Shown piece by piece: positions 1 through 12,250 of a stretch of DNA of 64,000 bases; the stretch's first letter is position 1, and each line of letters opens with the position of its first letter. The stretch comes from Hyaloperonospora brassicae. Lineage: Eukaryota; Oomycota; Peronosporomycetes; Peronosporales; Peronosporaceae. The stretch covers positions 62,001 to 126,000 of the forward strand of contig CANTFL010000272.1 in assembly GCA_947650285.1 (NCBI GenBank). Reading direction: 5' to 3'. The notes under the pieces are model-generated. The model worked only from the letters and a program-made list of their open reading frames with translations, made no database searches and was not told the origin of the DNA. The position numbers and the translations under genes were made by a program.

Positions 1-204
1 ATGAGATGATGAGATAACGCCTCTGCATAGGCGCCCAAGTACCCTGCATCAGAGGGAATACTCCGTTTACGTGATATTATTCTTCAGCACCTTGTGAGCC
101 CGTAAGTAGGGAAGAATGCAAGATACCAGGTAAACTCGTGTTGATGCCAAACTTGACCGTAATTGATATGGAGGTGAGGGTGACGTATGAAAATATCGAC
201 TATA

Positions 205-347
205 TCACTAATATGCTTGTTGGGTGCTCGGTATGTGTCACCCTGATCCAAACGAGATTGCCTTATCCAACGTCCGGTACTTGATATAAGAGCCTTCTGA
301 CCACTTGAGCTGTCAAGGGGCACGCTCTTTCCTGAATAACTGAGCAA
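205..347 (-). repeat. Fragment of dispersed repeat (third copy of the 11.8 kb / 63.9 kb family)
   Basis: Read on the minus strand this stretch contains the words CTCAAGTGGTCAGAAGGCTCT and TCAAGTA in the same order and spacing as 11813-11850, and a weaker match near 63897. It is a short piece of the same dispersed repeat, next to the outer end of element A. I see no gene in positions 1-350; the small minus-strand open frame here begins at TTG and has no recognisable domain. Confidence 0.4.
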
Positions 348-350
348 GGT

Positions 351-780
351 CTATAATTGATAACAATACAAGGGCCCGTACGACCGACTTCACGTACACA
401 TGGCGTGAGGAAGCGCGACCGAGACAATACAGAACCCGAAACATCTATCTTGAGGGAAAAGTAGAACTGTGTTTAATATAAATTTGTCTGTTTCTAAATC
501 ATCTTCCGTCTTTATCTAACTATATTAAACTACTGTCTCCTATGTGGGGCTTCTGTCCACCACCCATTGCGCGCGTCCAGCAGCAAATGGTAGTTAAATT
601 GGTTGATGTACAATGTACATCAACCAAGAAGTGGACCCCTCTACGTATATTACCCTTAAAGGTCATATTCCGACAACATCATTCTTCTCGAGTAATGTTA
701 ATTAAATGTTGTCAAAATAAATAATGTTCAAATATTGATACATTTGTATCAACGTTATGAAACGGGCTCACCCCGTTACA
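351..780 (-). repeat. 3' LTR of element A
   Basis: The inner end at 780 is clear (CTCACCCCGTTACA on the plus strand, i.e. TGTAACGGGGTGAG on the minus strand) and is followed by the polypurine-type tract at 781-800. The LTR holds the family core CCCATTGCGCGCGTC at 567-581 and the perfect stem TTGGTTGATGTAC / GTACATCAACCAA at 599-627. The outer 50 bp are diverged and the terminal TGTAACGGGGCAC is not found. Confidence 0.75.
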
Positions 781-904
781 TCAACCCCCTCTCGTAACCA
801 TCAGTCACTACACTGAGTGATTCAATTGGTTGGTAACAGAGTGACCACCGTTAGGTCTCTGTGTGGGAAAGAGATTACTTGTTGGTTCGATCCATATCAT
901 TCCA

Positions 905-2740
905 ATCTGTTAGCGCATGACGATTTCGTCTATGCTCTGCGCGAGCAAGGTTGTCTCTGAAGCGGCTGCAAGGATGCGTGGAGACGGCGAACAGGCAAAC
1001 GAAGACTCGGCAGCAGGCGCCTCTTATACTGCATCTGCTGATAAACAGTCTGCAACACCCAATGTTGCAGGTGCACTTGGTCATCCACGTGCGGCTTCTT
1101 TATCCGCAGCTTCTGCTGCGGGTGGTAGTAACATAGACGTCGACCTCGAATAAGAGGTCGTCGATTCGAGCGAGTTGGACACCCAGTCCTACTCATATTC
1201 TTCCGCAAATTTACGACGTAAAGCTGTGGATGCGGAAATGACAACTGCTTAGGTTCGTGGCAGTCTTTATAAGACTCTGCACCGAGAATTTTTTGGCTCA
1301 TTCGACGATTCTGAGGACTCGTCGCGGGGATCGAGCCGATCGCACTCGTATTCTTATGATGCGAGCGAGAAACATGAGGGCGTTTATCATCGTAATGATG
1401 CCGATGACGCTTCACGGAGTGATCGTAGCCGTACCCGCAGCAATACCATGAATTGCGGCGATCGTAGTGCTAGTACTTAAGTTGGCACTACGCAAGAGGA
1501 TCTAGATCGTAACGCGTTACGATCTGCTCCTGAAAACAAACCATGGGTGCCTTCTCAACGCAATCTGAGATTTATTATAGCTATGTAACTGAGAATCAGC
1601 GGATCCCACTCCTCGGTTCGCCAAGACCCTACGGTCTTGATGTCAGTGCGAGAGATTTTTGCACTGAACCTGATATTTTCATCGATGTCTTTTTCAGACA
1701 TCGATAGTACCACGGCAACCGCAATCGAGCCGAAATTTCGGTGGTGCAGGCATGAAACTCATTTATCGGCAACGTCGAAAAAGTTGGTCGTGACGCTTGG
1801 CAGGACGATCTTGTTGAAGCTCGCAATAGGTTTCAATGGAACTCGCTATGTGATGCTCGGTACAAATTGCACCGATTGTCTCGAGAGGCAGATTTACCTT
1901 GCCTCTCGTGGGGAGAGAAATGTCAGAGTTTTGTTGACAACTCTGTTCTAGCCCCAAGGGAGGCCTTCCTCCCTAATCAGCCCTATTGGAGGGCGCGCAT
2001 CTTGTCTGAGATATACCAAGGGATTTAGGTTATACAACATTTTAATAAACGCACCGGGTGTTTTTTCGATGATGGCTCTCCATCGTCAAAGGGGTCGTCT
2101 CGTCGTATTGCTCGACAAGACCGGGGTCATCCACCATCAGCTGAGAACGGGGCTCTCAGCTGTTCCACGAGGGTGGATACCCCCGCCACTGGACGAGATA
2201 AGTCATCCTTGATCCTAAATCGTCACGGAGATTAAGGATACACTTCGCAAGTAAGAGTTGACCACCGTGTAATTCCACCAAAGGATGTGGTAAAGGAGAA
2301 CAACCCTTCTCTTAGTCGTTCGAATGATCATCTCGGCCATCACGAGGAGGATTGCGCAATCGTTGAATCGCGCGAGGATTTGGAGCACGGAAGGGACAGA
2401 CGCTACGCTCTGAACGATTTTATGCGGAAGCACCGCAAGGATCGTGAGGCTGATCGTGCAAAGGATTGTGCGGATTACGCCTTCGCACAGCTTCGGGTCG
2501 AGCGGGATGTTCGTTTTCTCGTTGACGAGCTGGTGATAGGTCGCAGAGAGATCTCTTAGTTGAGTAAAGAGTTAGCCTTACTACAAAACCATACTGAACG
2601 CCTGGAGATCGAGCCTAAGAATCTGATAGAGATTCTTGAACTTGGGGATTATCTTCATCGTCGGAAGAGAGCTCGTACTGTTAGTAAGGGTGGAGAAGCC
2701 CCACGTAAAACGTAGGATGCGTACACATCTTACGCGGCAG
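905..2740 (+). pseudogene. Decayed antisense ORF of element A
   Basis: Relic of the gene that in element D lies on the strand opposite gag-pol. Recognisable fragments run from an N-terminal acidic, Ala/Ser-rich part (917-1153), through the central conserved part (about 1637-1951), to the charged coiled-coil part (2287-2559, with DRRYAL and ADRAKDCADYA blocks resembling the D copy). Stops and frameshifts separate the pieces. It is near-identical to the copy in element B (26.24-28.22 kb, minus strand). Confidence 0.65.
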
Positions 2741-3240
2741 CTCAATCGCGTAAGCGTTGCCTCGTCGTCGCAGCGCACAAAAGGGGTCGATGTACTTGAG
2801 CACTAGTTTACTGATGCCCACTATAGTTACTACGTGTCTGGTAAGATTTACCGTAGATAGTAGCCCTAAGTTGACTTCAACAAATGAAAGGACATTTGTT
2901 CATTTATTCTTCTCAGCGTTACATTTCTGCCGGTCCCCTGCGTAAGCGATGGAGTCGTGCACGAAACATACCCCTGCTTCTTGAGCCAGCAGACATACTT
3001 CTGCGGAAAAGACAATGTTTTGTTCAGTTCGCCTTGTGCAAACTGCAAAAAGGTTCCTCTCCTCTTTATGTCCATCTGCGAGGGTGTTATCATTCTCTTT
3101 GAAATGATCGCTATATACCAGCATCGTCATCATCATCTGAGTCAAATATAGCGACGACGATATCATTAGAATGATCTTCTTCTTCGATGTCGACCTAATC
3201 GTCATCAGCATCATACGTGACGACGCTAACGTCGTCACGT
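2030..3240 (-). pseudogene. Decayed integrase C-terminus / chromodomain of element A
   Basis: Minus-strand relic of the GPF module and chromodomain ORF. Fragments of the acidic linker and of the chromodomain (WRGYPPSWNS-like words near 2170-2200) can be read in several frames, but no continuous frame exists. It overlaps the antisense ORF relic on the plus strand, as in elements D and E. Confidence 0.55.
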
Positions 3241-3282
3241 GATGTGCAAGAGCAAGAACTGTTTTTTCGTTAGTGATCCCTT

Positions 3283-3291
3283 CCCCCCCCC
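3283..3291 (-). repeat. Nine-base G run at the pol / chromodomain frame junction
   Basis: On the minus strand this is a G9 run at the position where copies C, D and E have G6 and copy B has G7. The run lies just after the last integrase motif and decides which frame the acidic linker and chromodomain are read in. Confidence 0.7.
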
Positions 3292-3299
3292 TTATCTAA

Positions 3300-6200
3300 G
3301 GGTCACACTCTAGAAGGGCGGGCACACGTAAATAGCGTAAGCCATTCACGAAGAACGGTGTGTGCTGGGTTAAAGCATGTACCATATTTTTGATGGAAAG
3401 CTCGACCATGGGTAGGAATTCGCTCCAACGCGAGAACGAGTGGACGTATCCACGAAGTATCTCGTCGAGAACACGATTGGCACGTTCTGTCTGACCTTCG
3501 GTTTGCGGATGGTCAGAGTTTGAAATCTATAAGTGTGTTCCGAGTGATAGGAACACAGATCGATAAAACTCCGCCTTGAACCGAGGTTCACGGTTTGACA
3601 CGAGTATACGGGGAAACTCGTGAAGTCGAAATATCGTGTCGAGAAAGACACCCGCACATTCGTGAGCGTTGATCGACTCTAGAACTGCAGTAAGATGAAT
3701 CATCTTGCTGAAATGTTCAACAAACTCAAGAATATCATTGTTCGTGTGAGCGTCTTCGGGTTCTCGAAGACGAAGTTCATTGAAACAGACTGCCAGCACT
3801 CGTCCGGGACAGTAAGAAGGTGTAATGGTGCACGGAATGAAGGACTAGGATTCACTCGTTGAAAATCCTCGAAAGCACGGATGAAATTACGGACAAATGA
3901 ATACTGGCGGGTCCAGTAAAAGTCACGACCTCCATAAGGTAAGTTCTTTCCGACCACGATGACCACCTATTGCGGCATCGTGACAATGATGCATGATGCG
4001 CAACCGCAAATTGCCATGACCAGGGACGACGACACGAAACGTGTCACCGGCAATGACTGTATAATACAGCAACCCGTTGCTAGTTGTGTGTACCAATATG
4101 ATGAGGAACGGTTCAAAACCGGTAAATTTTTCAAAACTTTACAAGTTGTATTCACCATATGATCAATCAAGCGTACAAGATCATAATCTTCTGCAAAGCT
4201 CTTGACTTATGTTTTTAATTAAACTTGACGACGGAACACTATCTGTAAGTATTGCAACAGTGGACTTATCTTCACTTTTTTATTGCGCGCTCGACTCGAA
4301 ATTAGGCCGACGTCATAGCACATCAGCGACGACGTTGAGTCGTCCTGATTTATACTCCACGGAGACGTTGTACTCCGCGAAGAAGGACAGCCACCTCGCC
4401 ATTTGTTGCGAGAAGTATGGACTGTGTAAGGACGTGCGCAGAGACACATGGTCCGTATAGACGATTAACGGTCTATCTCCCACGAAATAGACGCGAACCT
4501 TAGCCAGTACGTACTTCATGGCAAGGAGTTGCTTGACATGCACTAGGTAATTACGCTCAGCTGCTTGCATCTGAAGCGATTGATAGCAGATGACACGTTC
4601 TGCGCCATCTGTATCAAATAGCATTAACGCACATCCGATCGCAAAATCACTAGCGTCGCAGAACACATGAAATGGTCTGTCCTGATCTGCAATCGCCAGT
4701 ATTGGCGATTGCATTAAGCTCTGCTTGATACCTACAAACGAACGCTGACAGTCAGCGTCCCATGACCACTTCACATTTTGCTAGAGTAAACAAGAAAGAT
4801 GCACAGCCATCTCGGCGTAGATGCGCGAGTATTTGTGCAAGTACGCCGCTAGTCCAAGGAAATTCCTTAGTCCCTTGACATCGACTGGCACAGACCTGTC
4901 GGTGATCAACTTAATGATTTCAGGATCACGGCGTAAGCCGTGTCTACCCACGATGCACTCGAGAAGTAGTATTTCGCTAGCCGGGAACATACACTACTTG
5001 AGGTTGGCCAACAACTTATGCTCTCGCATATGTTCCAGAACCCGACAAATGTGAGTTCTATGAACCTCAATGTTCGTCTTTACATCCCATGGCTCGGCTA
5101 TGGACGAACACATCGTCGAAGTAACTCGGTGCGAAATCACGCACCGGCCTCGACAGATTTGTAACACATCTTTTAAAGTTGCAGGGGTGTTACTCAGCCC
5201 CTGCGGCATCACTAGCCACTCCCACAGCATACCGCTGGGGGTACTCTCTGCCGTGAACGGGACGTCCCGTTCACGCATGAGGATCTGATAGAATTCGTCC
5301 ATCAGATCCATGGACGAGAAGATGGCACTGTTGGACATACCATCTATGATTACGTCCTTCCTCGGTATCGGTGTCTAAGCCGGTACCGTTGCAGCATTCA
5401 ATGTGTTGAATGCGTGCACTATCCGCCACCCTCCTGTGGCTTTTCGCACATAGAAGGTCGGAGAGCTGTGAGGGGATGTTGATTGCCTTACATGGCCCGC
5501 TGCTAAGCGATCGGTAAAGAACTTGTCGATCGCTATCACCTGTTCACGAGGCAGTGGCCACTGCTTCATGACACCGTACTTCGATCCCGGCTTGAGCTCG
5601 ATCTCGTGTCGAGTGCCTTTGTCCTTAGGCAACTCGCATGGCACGGATGCAGGGAACACATCCCTGGATTCGATCAAATCCTTATACAAAGGATTTGCCT
5701 GAAGCGACTCCCAGGATTGAGGCGTGTATCGTTCAATCCGAGTCTTCTCATTGAGTACACTTTCTTCCATCGATGAGCTGCTGAGAAACCGTTCGTGATA
5801 AGCAAATTCTGTTGCCGACCGAATATCAGCCACATACTTATTCTCCGTGACGATTATGCAGATCTGCTTGACTTTGCCACTACGCAGATCACGCAAGAAC
5901 CGTTTCGGTTCTAGCGTTGGCAACTGAGTTATCTCCGAAGTTAACTTCGGAGGCACCATCGAATAAAGCGTATAAGCGCCTACGCTTGATCCGTCATTAA
6001 CCAAGACGTTCAACGTCTCGGTTTGTTCCTGGGAACTTGTTTCCACAGGTTGCTGAGGGCCTGGAATCTCAGCAAGTGACTCTTGAGGAATTCCTTCCTC
6101 AAGTACGTGGGGACTTATTCCCTCGACGTCTTCCAACTGTGGCTGTGCAACCACAGTCAGGCACCGATTCTGTACGGTCGACTCTCCAGTCGACCAAGAA

Positions 6201-6908
6201 TTTTCATGTTGCCCTTTGCAGGTAACAGGTTTCTTACTTCTAAGATGCTGCCCGCTAGGCATGCATCCATGTCCCGGTCCACTCGACTTCTTCGAGTGGT
6301 GGACATTCGGCACTGCCTGTACCTCTGTACGACCGCCTGGACTTTCTCCACAGTGTAGTGATCAACCATGATGAGTTCTTGTGTAGTCGTGTTAACGATT
6401 GTACCGCAAGTGAGGCCATCTCATTCACTCGCAGTACATCCACACGCTTGCGGACTCTCCATGATGTTCATCAGACGGCCATCTGATGAACAAGCGGCAG
6501 GCATCTTCACGGATCGATGCTGCCAGCCCACTATTGTCTCGTATATTCTGAGCCAAGGTAATTCCAAGATGACATCAAATTTGTCATCCAGATCCAGTAC
6601 GATAAAATCATCATCGTAGTGTTCGCCCTCCAACGAGTAGTGGATTCCCACTACACATTTCTTAACGGTAATCGATGCGCCTGTATCAAGGCGCACCGTC
6701 ATCCTAGTTACGGGAATATCGAACTCAACGAATCTAGGCCCACACTCCTCCAGTGACTGGCGACGAATAGAAAGATTCGATGCCCACAGTCAACTAAAGC
6801 ACGAAGTGACATATCTTTTGTCGCTTCTAACTTCAAGGGGATGAGTGAAATCTCATCATGAGGTCCAGAGACACACAGTGATTGTGTTTCTGGAGCAACT
6901 TTCGTCAA
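3300..6908 (-). pseudogene. Decayed protease-RT-RNase H-integrase (pol) of element A
   Basis: Minus-strand pol relic in order. Protease core is at 6421-6908 with an altered catalytic region (VDCGHR where D has VDCGAS). The linker and RT palm start at 5375-6313. RT motif A (MDLMDEFYQI, an Asp-Glu variant of the usual Asp-Gly) is at 4994-5338, RNase H at 4313-4774, and a diverged integrase at 3370-3966. At least six stops or frameshifts break it. The 5375-6720 part resembles B and C closely, but the integrase part is much more diverged, which points to a mosaic history. Confidence 0.8.
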
Positions 6909-6939
6909 GAGATTTGCAAATTCTCTTGAGGTTGCTGGA

Positions 6940-8110
6940 TCAGTAGGGCGCTCCGCCCCTACTGACCCCGACCATATTTTGATGGTCCGTCTCGCTGTTG
7001 CGGCTTCGCAACAGCGCTGGACCCACGCCCATTACCCTTTTTGGTAAATAACGACCTTTTCGCTCAGTACTGATAGGTACTGGGCGAGGAGCATTGCACT
7101 CGTAAGCGTAGTGCCCTAACTTCTGGCAGCGATTGCATTTCTGAAATAGCTTGTTGTTTGAAGAGCGAGGTCTCTCGCTCTCAACATAACAGAGGTCCAT
7201 TGGTTCTGGACCTCCGGTCTCTTGTCGTCTCGGTGGACGATAAGAGTTTGAGCTAGCATGAGCCTGTCTCATGCTGAAGTCGTCCTATTCCGCTGCTTTG
7301 ATTGATTGTGTCAGCATTATCAGCTCGAGGCGGAAAAGGTGGTTCCTGACGGGCCCATCTGTGCGCCCTTTCATGAATACAGCAATCAACGTGTGTTCAT
7401 GTACTGGGTCAGCAGTTGTACTATTCTCGAGGAGTCGTATATATTAGGCGGAACCGTGCACATCACGCTTCCCTGCTTGAGTTTCAGGAGCTCTGATCGA
7501 GCGCTGAACTCAGACCGTGGCCGTTTCAAACGTTTGTTTGATCCGATTTTTAAAGGGCTTCCAGAAACTCAAACACATTTTTTGGGCCTTTCGTTTCAAG
7601 CCGTAAGGGCTAAATCTTGGCAGCGGCCCGCCAAGGGGATTTGAGCAAATGTGACTTTAATTTGCTCATCGTCGATGGACGTGCCTTTATGCCATCGTCC
7701 TACTCGACAAACCATCTCGACAGGGTGTCTTCCTCGCCTCCTTCGTTTTTGGATATATTAACCTTCACGATTTCCGGGTGACGCGTGTGCGTCGTCTCGC
7801 CCACAGCTAAATTGACTCGCTGCTGTCTTAACAGCTCTGTCTGTTAAGCACCGAGTTCTTTCAACTGCTCGGCCTGTTGAGAGCCTTGCTAGTGAAGCAA
7901 GGCTACTTTTTCTCGTCCGGCGCCAAGTTCAATTTGAATACACCTGGATACATAGGCATTTGTTGGTCGCTGTCAAGAGACTCCAACATAGCGGTAATGC
8001 CAATGTCGCCGACGGAAGAATTCATTCGTTCTACCGCGCTCCATTCGAGGTCACTCTAATAGGCGAAGCTTTCACGAGTAGCATTAAAAATCTCTCCCTC
8101 ATCCATCATG
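6940..8110 (-). pseudogene. Decayed gag of element A
   Basis: The C-terminal part with the CCHC knuckle (CNRCQKLGHYAYEC) is readable at 6940-7272; upstream only broken pieces match gag of D. The frameshift site is altered to AAAATAT, as in B, so the slippery heptamer of D, E and C is absent. Confidence 0.7.
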
Positions 8111-8150
8111 TTCATTATGGGTAAGACGTGTACAACAAAGCGCTACCAAG

Positions 8151-8583
8151 TGTAACGGGGCTCGCTCTTGTGTTAGATCAAAACAAGGCTGCTTACTCCC
8201 AACGTCACGTATACAAAGCGTGAGGAAGCGTGAGGAAGTAAACAGAACTCGGAAGCTCTGTTTAAGGGAAGAAGTAGAACTGTATTTAAATAGTTAAGTT
8301 TACCAATAAACCATTCATATCTTCAGCTAACTTTATTAAACTACAATCTCCTATGTGGGTTTATTGCTCACCACCCATTGCGCGCGTCCAGCAGCTATTG
8401 GTGGTTAAATTGGTTGATGTAGACGCTACATCAACCAATAAGTGAAACACTCAAGAATATCACCCTCAGGGGTAATATTCCGCCAGCATTATTTCTTCTT
8501 TTTTTCCTGGTGTTTATCTGAATGAATAATGTTCAAATATTGATACATTCGTATCAATTTTATGCAAAGAGCTCACCCCGTAA
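8151..8583 (-). repeat. 5' LTR of element A
   Basis: On the plus strand it starts TGTAACGGGG at 8151, directly after CGCTACCAAG (minus-strand PBS TGGTAGCG). It ends at a decayed CTCACCCCGTAA near 8583. The core CCCATTGCGCGCGTC and the stem TTGGTTGATGTAG / CTACATCAACCAA are present. This stem has a C-G pair flipped to G-C compared with the other LTR of the same element. Confidence 0.75.
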
Positions 8584-9189
8584 TTGTGTGGCTATGAGAA
8601 TGGAACACCGACCAGGATGTTGTCTTTACTGAGGCTTTTCAAAACTATAAGAATTCATGACATAATGGAAATATTGTTACACATGTGAGTAAACATTTTT
8701 CTTCACGACAGGATCGAGGATAGTAGAGGGGACGACACGGACACAATTGTGACATTTGGTACTTTGACACGGTATCAAATTTTCATGTTACGGAGAAATT
8801 TTTATATCTTTGTCATTTCCTGCCGCTGACACGCAGTTGCAACGTATACGTTAGGTTGCCTAAATCGTCACAACCCGTATCTCTGGCACAAAAGCTGTCG
8901 TCTTATTGACAGAAGCTGATAGACACAAGATTGATTTGTTCTTGGGTGCTGTTATATATATATCCCTAGAGCCGAGTATAATTTATTCTTTCGTTATATT
9001 GAAGTTACATAGAGTATGCCGATGAGTAGTGCTATAAATTTATTTCCAGTCCTACAAAAAGTTGGGGAGATAGCTGTGTTAGTCTCGCACATTTTACTTA
9101 AAATCTTGAGTATAAATTGTTTTTGAAAAAAAATTTACGATATGATACCGAAGGACAAAATATATTTAATTTTACGAAAGTAGATGAAG
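8584..9189. other. AT-rich spacer, nothing recognised
   Basis: About 600 bp of AT-rich sequence between element A and the Copia relic. It has no long ATG-initiated frame, no LTR ends and no tandem repeat. I see nothing I can name in it. Confidence 0.5.
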
Positions 9190-10920
9190 TAGGGTCGCTA
9201 ATGTATGTCACGAGAGTATGTGCCAAACTTCTTTATAGTATCTAACAATCGAGGCGGACAAATGTCTATTCCATGGCATGATCCTTACTTAACGTCAGCA
9301 AAGCACGTGCTGTGCGCTCCAATTAAGAAAACACAAGCAAAATGCGCATTAGAAAACACATCATCGCGCGACAAAAGATCCAAGTCAAATGGTGTATGTA
9401 AACTCACTGATTCCTGGCAAATTTAATGCCACTCGATATGAGGCAGTACTTGTAATGATGGACGATATTTCGAGTTTATTACCTTTTCTTGCTAATAATC
9501 AAGAATAGCAAGCTGGTCAGTAAATATATTTAGCACATTATATATCGGCAAAACAAAAGGCTTGTTGACGTCTCAGACACTTATACTTTGGGTGAAGCAG
9601 GTCTTTTGCGATAAATCTAGTGACTTCTGAAACGAACATATTGAGAATTAATGGATATTAAAATACATCACTCATATCAAGGTTGGACAAAAGAGCTCGC
9701 AGATAACATTTTAAAGAATTAGCACGAACTAATAGAACAATCGACAATAGAAACCATGGCACATACCGGTTTTCCTCGTATCCTATGGCCGGAAACACTA
9801 ATTAATAAAGCCTTTGTAAAATAGAATATGGTGTATAATAAGGGACGATAAAAATTCTATTTGAAATGATGTTTGGTGTCGAATCGGACTTACATCATAT
9901 ATGCACGTTTGGAGCGCTGTCTTTAGTCAACTTCCTTGTATCCAGGCAGAAATAAATTTAATCTAAATATTACGATTGTATCAGTTTAGGGCTACGTCAA
10001 CGATACGATTCCGCGCAGAGTCTCATTTCCCACAACACTCGTTTCCAAGTCTGTGTCCGATCTTAGTTTTGTTAAGTTCGTCGTCCACAGCAATCGTCAT
10101 ACAGCAGGTATTACTGAAGCTGGCATAGCTCCAGTGCACTTTATATGACCAGACGATCGTGCGCCCGATAAATATGTGAGCGTTCACAACAATTTTACAT
10201 CTCTGGATCCCTTGAATAGAGAGTTCAACACCGCGATGGAGACGTACAAGGCATTAGATGACCTGAATATGCGCTCTATTAACGATGCGCATAGCAATAC
10301 ACATCTAGACATAAATTATAATTAAAAAATATATGATGTAGTGGTTGCTAACGGAGTGAAAAGTTATACCTACGATGACGAGGGTAATAAAGTGGAGGAT
10401 ATATGAACCTCAATCGCTAGTACATGCGGATTTCCGTAGTCGACTTTACGACATATTGGCGAAGGAATGTATTTTTATTGACGAATAAGCGACTTAAGTT
10501 ATTTGTAGTGTCTCCGGCAACTACAGAGCCTCTATTGCCCTTGCTGAAGCGATCGTTAAAAGAAACAACGACGTTTCAGATATGAAGGTGATGAGGATAA
10601 CAGATCGGAACATTAAATGCGACTGACTAGCAAAGATCTTACATAGGAGCAATGGCCTTTTATAAATGAGCTGAGTACGGACTTTATGAAAAAGTATGTT
10701 AAAAGACCCGAACTTGTCTCCGGGTTCATCATGAGCGCAAGAAACCGGAATACTCGAACATGTTGATCGATTTATGACGCTCTTGTCATCACAAGGACCA
10801 AACGCAAGAGAACGACCCACTCAGTACGATGTATTGTAGAGAAGCGCAAAGGAACAATTGTGTAAAGTGTGTATCGCGCCTACCCCATTTAGTGCGAGAT
10901 CGATTTGATTAGTTGAGTGC
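9190..10920 (+). pseudogene. Relic of a Ty1/Copia-type pol gene
   Basis: Plus-strand fragments in shifting frames resemble the integrase zone of Copia pol. There is an IPGKFNATRYEAVLVMMDD-like stretch at about 9409-9465, a GFPRILWPETLINKAFVK-like stretch near 9768-9820, and FEMMFGVESDLHHICTFGAL near 9860-9920. The last fits the Copia word order after the integrase core. Downstream pieces to about 10.9 kb are too decayed to assign. Many stops and AT enrichment show it is dead. The assignment rests on word-level resemblance from memory of the family and was not checked by search. Confidence 0.5.
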
Positions 10921-10929
10921 GCTCGGAGA

Positions 10930-12250
10930 TAGGCATGTTGGCATGGATGATGGTATCACACGACCGAGTGACAGGAAAAGGCTGTGAAAATTATGCAGAT
11001 TGATCTACCTAACGGTCAAGAAGGAGCATATTAAAGGATAGACGATCGACCGATCACGATCCGCAATGAAGGGCTTGAATCACCGCGGTACAAGAACTGG
11101 ATCACTCAAGGGGTGAACATCAACTGGAGTAATAGATCGCTAATGACGATGGAATATAGGTGAATATGGAAGCAATCTGGAAGGGCGTATCGTCAAGATA
11201 ATCAAGTATGCGAAGTTTCGGAAGTGACGGCAATCCGACATTGGATGCCCGATCGAAGACGCAACTGATTGACCACGATCTATCCTGAGTGTGTACCGCT
11301 GGGTGATTTGGACATTAAATTCGCATGGATACATAATTGGGGTCTATTACAACTACGATCCACTACCCCGCGATCCGCTACCCCGCGATCCACTACCTCG
11401 CGATCCGCTACCCCGCGATCCACTACCTCGCGATCCACTACCTCGTGATCCACAACCTCGTGATCCAGTACCCAGTGATCCTCTACGGAGTGTCTTATTT
11501 AATCACATGGAGCAAGGAGTAAATTACATAGACAGGCGATGCGCAACCGTTGACCTAGAAAACAGACAGGCATACTCATAGGTTTTGAATTCGGTTGGTT
11601 AACATTAAACAGAATTGAATTTGCAACGAAAGACACGCGTCGACTTCTCCCCTTCAGGTTATGTGGCCTCCCGTTGAATCAAGAGCCACCCGCGTCTTTA
11701 CAAACTTCGCGTTTGGATTGTTTGGCCGGGCGGAACATCAGTTCTCACTTTCAACCCCAACTGCGATCAAACGTAGGGAACCTAACGCTTCAGATTCAAG
11801 GTCGAGACGCCTCAAGTGGTCAGAAGGCTCTCGGGTCAAGTATTACCTTTGGATACAGGCGACTCTGGGAGAGCGCCCAAGTTACAATCGATCGAGTATC
11901 GAATTTCCACTCGATCCAACCTTACATTTGACCCTGTGCGGAATTTTCATCCAATCAACCCCTATCCCTAGAACGGTCAAGTTCAGATTTAGCTGAAGTT
12001 TACCAAGAAGAGCTCAACCCGCCCCAATGACGGGTACACAAGGTGAGCAAGAAGACACAGAACACGGAATCTGGGTACCCCGTCTGTTGTCGGTCGTCCG
12101 GGTGCCAGTGGAGAGTCGAAATCACAAGGAATTTAAGATCACCACTCCACCGCACATTATCCGTGCAGGAGACGACTTGTCACTAGTTCCTAAGCCAGCA
12201 CGTTCGATTGCGACTCGAGTGACGTTATCAGGAACCGAAATAGTTCCTTA
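10930..12250 (+). repeat. Dispersed repeat, copy 1 (second copy at 62.99-64.0 kb)
   Basis: A run of about 1.3 kb matches 62990-64000 in the same orientation and order. Shared words include GATCTACCTAACGGTCAAGAA, AAATATGCGAAGTTTCG versus AAGTATGCGAAGTTTCG, GGATGCCCGATCG, GAATTTGCAACGAAAGACAC, CGTCGACTTCTCCC and GACTCTGGGAGAGCGCCCAA. Overall identity looks like 70-80 percent by eye. No intact ORF spans it. It is probably part of another transposable element, possibly linked to the adjacent Copia relic, but I cannot name it. Confidence 0.65.
11356..11485 (+). repeat. 15-bp minisatellite, about 8 units
   Basis: Tandem array of the unit GATCC(G/A)CTACC(C/T)CGC, about eight copies, more degenerate at its 3' end (GATCCAGTACCCAGT). 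One frame reads as repeated PRDPL. Fewer, decayed units of the same kind sit in the other copy of the repeat at 63370-63415. Confidence 0.9.

Larger units (their letters stand above)
351..8583 (-). mobile_element. Element A: decayed Ty3/Gypsy chromodomain retrotransposon
   Basis: A full-length but dead LTR element in minus orientation. From high to low coordinate it has a 5' LTR (8151-8583), PBS, gag, protease, RT, RNase H, integrase, GPF/chromodomain remnant, PPT and 3' LTR (to 780). Every reading frame is broken by stops and indels. The two LTRs have diverged strongly, so the insertion is old. Despite this, the block from about 556 to 3270 is almost identical to element B (25.86-28.57 kb), whereas the integrase region is not. 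The outer left boundary is eroded: no TGTAACGGGG end is visible near 350, so the exact left limit is approximate. Confidence 0.8.
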
